A stretch of DNA of 33,253 nt, from contig QXVZ01002133.1 of the NCBI GenBank assembly GCA_008931825.1, positions 1-33,253 on the forward strand, given 5' to 3'. Position numbers and translations under genes: made by a program. Below are positions 31,301-33,253 of the stretch, piece by piece (positions within the stretch are counted from its first letter, which is position 1; each line of letters opens with the position of its first letter). This DNA is from Phallusia fumigata (taxonomy: Eukaryota; Chordata; Ascidiacea; Phlebobranchia; Ascidiidae). Below the pieces are notes generated by a model that saw only the letters and a program-made list of their open reading frames with translations, did no database searches and was not told the origin of the DNA.

Positions 31301-33253
31301 ACATGAAGCTTCCTTGCTCAGACCGGATCCACCAAACGAAATTCCACATCTGCACTCATCACGATCCTGCACCACAAAACAAACCGCTTCATGTAAACCT
31401 TTATTTCTGCACCAAAGTCAATTTTTAATGATGGTTGGCTTGGCTTAACCGAACGGCCTGGACTTGGAACTTGTCTGGTCTTAACAAGAGTGAAAGACAC
31501 TCACAACTGCGAACCGTGTGTTAGAGCAAAAGAATAAACAAAATGCTTACCGTCTGCCCTGCAGTGATCTTTCTCTGAAAAACAATTGCGTGTCAATGTT
31601 TTTTTTCGCAAAACATGTGAAATATTGAGTTTGTTCAACCAACCTGCAACCCAGCGAAGGGGTAGCTTGAGTCAGCGCAACTTGCCAGACATGAGTCTAT
31701 CGTGGCTCCGCTTTTCATGGCAACGAAATCAAATTCAATGTAGTTCTGGTCTTCGTAACATCCGATGTATGCTGAAAAATCAGGTTTAAGGAAAAACAGA
31801 GTGACTACGTATTTAACAGGCACGAAGTTTTACTACTGAATAGGTTTGTTTCGTCACTGTATAATGAGCGTGTAACTTAATGGTCAAACTCTGTTAAAAA
31901 TTTGAAATGTTCCCATACCAAGCCTAGTGTTGTGTGCAGAGAGTTGGATAGAACATTTGAGCAAATCTACACTTCCCTCAATTTTGCAGTTATTTTTTAT
32001 AGAATGTTGTAAAATAAAACAAATTGTGGACTGCAAACTTACTGCTTTTTAATCGCTTCACGTCACAACTCTTAGTTTCCATAAACGCCCCTGGTGATGA
32101 TGTCATCACCACGTCTCCCAGGTTGTCTTGCCGATGAACGTAAAAACAGTTTGCACCGTCATTGCCACTGATGGAGAAACTCCAGGCAAAACAGTCTATG
32201 TTCATTTGGCAGTAGATCTGTGAAATAATTCGATGATCTTGGTTTCTCAAAAATCTTCGGCTAGTTACGTGTTAACCCATGGGTATACAAAAGGTTAGAG
32301 ATGGTGCAACAAGTTTGACTGCAATTTTCATGTAAAAGTTATTGGTTGTTTAAAATAAAATCTCTAGGTCAGCTATGGACAGGCGTCATCATGCACTTCT
32401 TTGAACAAATAAACTTTTGATTTTGCTTTCATGGAAACGTCTATACTTGTGGAAAACAGCAATATAGAAAAAAGCTTTTGTAACCTGGCATTTAATAAGG
32501 TCAGGATCTCCCAAGTCGTTTAAAGCATTGACAGGTTTTCCGCGGAGAATTACGTCACGTTTCGAGAAACAAGCAAACCACGGAATATCTGGAAATAGCA
32601 CAATTCAATTGGTAGGATGGGGCCATGTTGATTCAATTTAACATATTTTAAAATCAATTTGTTTGTCGGAAGCTTACCACCAACTGATTCCCCGTTTCCA
32701 TGACCGTATGCTATCATGTCTCCATCGTTTGTGCAGCCGGCCACCTCTGAAATCCAAGCGCATAATCTTTCGTTTTGATAAATGCAGAGTGGGTGAACAC
32801 ACATAGTAATGTTTAAATAATTTACTAATTTCAACAGCTTTGCTTTTGTTTAAATTTAAAGCAACCGAATATGTCACGTTTCTGATGTATACCACAAATG
32901 TGTTGTGGCTTTAGGTGGTTAGTAACTTGACAATGTAAAATTGAACAGTTCCGTTTCAAACCAGTTACTTAGGATAAAATCATTTTTTTATGCCAGACTA
33001 ATTATAGTAAATCATAGGACCAACCTGAACCGTTTTTGATCGTGTACAGGCGGTGCATCCCCGAAAGAGCGAAGAAATCGAAATCTACAACGTCACATTG
33101 AGGTCGATCTCGAATTGTTTCCAAGTCAAAGAAATCGATGGCCGCAAAGTACTCGCTAACGCAAAACAAAACAGTAAGTCCGTGCTTCAACTAGAATTTG
33201 AACTCTGAACCATTCGTTACCTCTTCACCGAAGTTAAGAAGTCTTCGTGGACG
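28389..33253 (-). CDS. WSC-domain, PAN-like extracellular protein, multi-exon, 5' end outside the window
   Basis: Exons, minus strand: 33253-33221 (partial), 33155-33025, 32746-32678, 32588-32485, 32217-32043, 31771-31644, 31574-31551, 31366-31231, 31085-31002, 30586-30479, 30394-30286, 29743-29621, 29271-29117, 29014-28880, 28677-28536, and doubtfully 28442-28389. Borders are GT-AG and every junction phase agrees. Exons 4-5 form a Cys-rich PAN/apple-like module (CQIYCQMNIDCFAWSF, then CFYV). Exons 6-8 form a WSC domain: YIGCYED, CLASCADSSYPFAGLQ, ECRCGISFGG, CFYRC, then CGGDTALSV. WSC domains bind carbohydrate or act in surface sensors (polycystin-1, Kremen, WSCD, yeast Wsc). Later exons are soluble, Cys-poor and unassigned. 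No transmembrane segment is seen in the window. Exon 11 can instead splice to a terminal exon at 29918-29804. Confidence 0.85.
29796..29801 (-). promoter_or_regulatory. Polyadenylation signal AATAAA of the alternative terminal exon
   Basis: On the minus strand AATAAA starts 3 nt after the TAA stop of the 29918-29804 exon, in an AATAATAAAATAAT context. Such tight stop-to-signal spacing is unusual but possible and supports this being a genuine 3' end. Confidence 0.6.
29804..29918 (-). CDS. Alternative terminal exon of the WSC-domain gene
   Basis: Acceptor CGTTTCAG, then one base completing a split Ser codon from exon 11 (phase 2), then 37 codons and a TAA. The peptide begins ETSDRNTVDAKYEQIWPVH and ends in GRFWKMM. 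It lies inside the intron between exon 11 (30286) and the long-form exon at 29743, which also begins with a C completing the same Ser codon. The two are therefore interchangeable in frame. Use of this exon gives a shorter protein that keeps PAN-like and WSC modules but loses the downstream part. Confidence 0.6.

Overview
The window is eukaryotic, AT-rich and gene-dense. Genes are split by short GT-AG introns, mostly 50-600 bp, and carry animal domains (an RPC7-type RNA polymerase III subunit, a NUPR1/p8-type stress protein, a WSC plus PAN-like extracellular protein). The compact introns, short intergenic spaces and high allelic divergence suit an ascidian-like invertebrate. That placement is inference; no gene here fixes the species. 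All gene models below were built by hand from splice signals and reading-phase agreement.

Layout. (1) 1422-3298, minus: a complete six-exon RPC7/POLR3G gene. (2) 4263-4779, plus: a complete two-exon NUPR1-like gene, divergent from it across a 964-bp shared upstream region holding an E-box and CRE-like sites. A decayed tRNA-like element follows at about 5481-5572. (3) 6936-20109, minus: a chain of exons forming one or two genes. A 275-nt exon leads into a giant exon encoding an RS-rich disordered protein, then several short folded exons, a proline/serine-rich exon, and three exons with compact folded-looking protein. The gene was not identified. (4) 20110-23778: poorly understood spacer with inverted repeats, an unassigned block of overlapping ORFs, and a CRE/CCAAT cluster in front of a minus-strand ORF for a small membrane-anchored protein. 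(5) 23778-28167, minus: one enormous exon with seven tandem repeats of about 90 residues, cut at its 5' side by an assembly junction. (6) 28389-33253, minus: a 15- or 16-exon WSC-domain gene entering from beyond the right edge, with two alternative continuations after exon 11, one of which has its own stop codon and polyadenylation signal.

The window contains six single-N joins (8350, 12825, 14322, 18652, 20911, 28168). At three of them the sequence on both sides is duplicated with a few per cent divergence, which is what two unmerged haplotypes look like. Removing the duplicates restores one uninterrupted 4,881-nt (1,627-codon) coding exon.

The two most interesting leads are the alternative-ending WSC gene, whose long form might continue across the 28168 join into the giant repeat exon, and the very large unidentified RS-rich gene. 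No prokaryotic element, CRISPR array or intact transposon was recognised.
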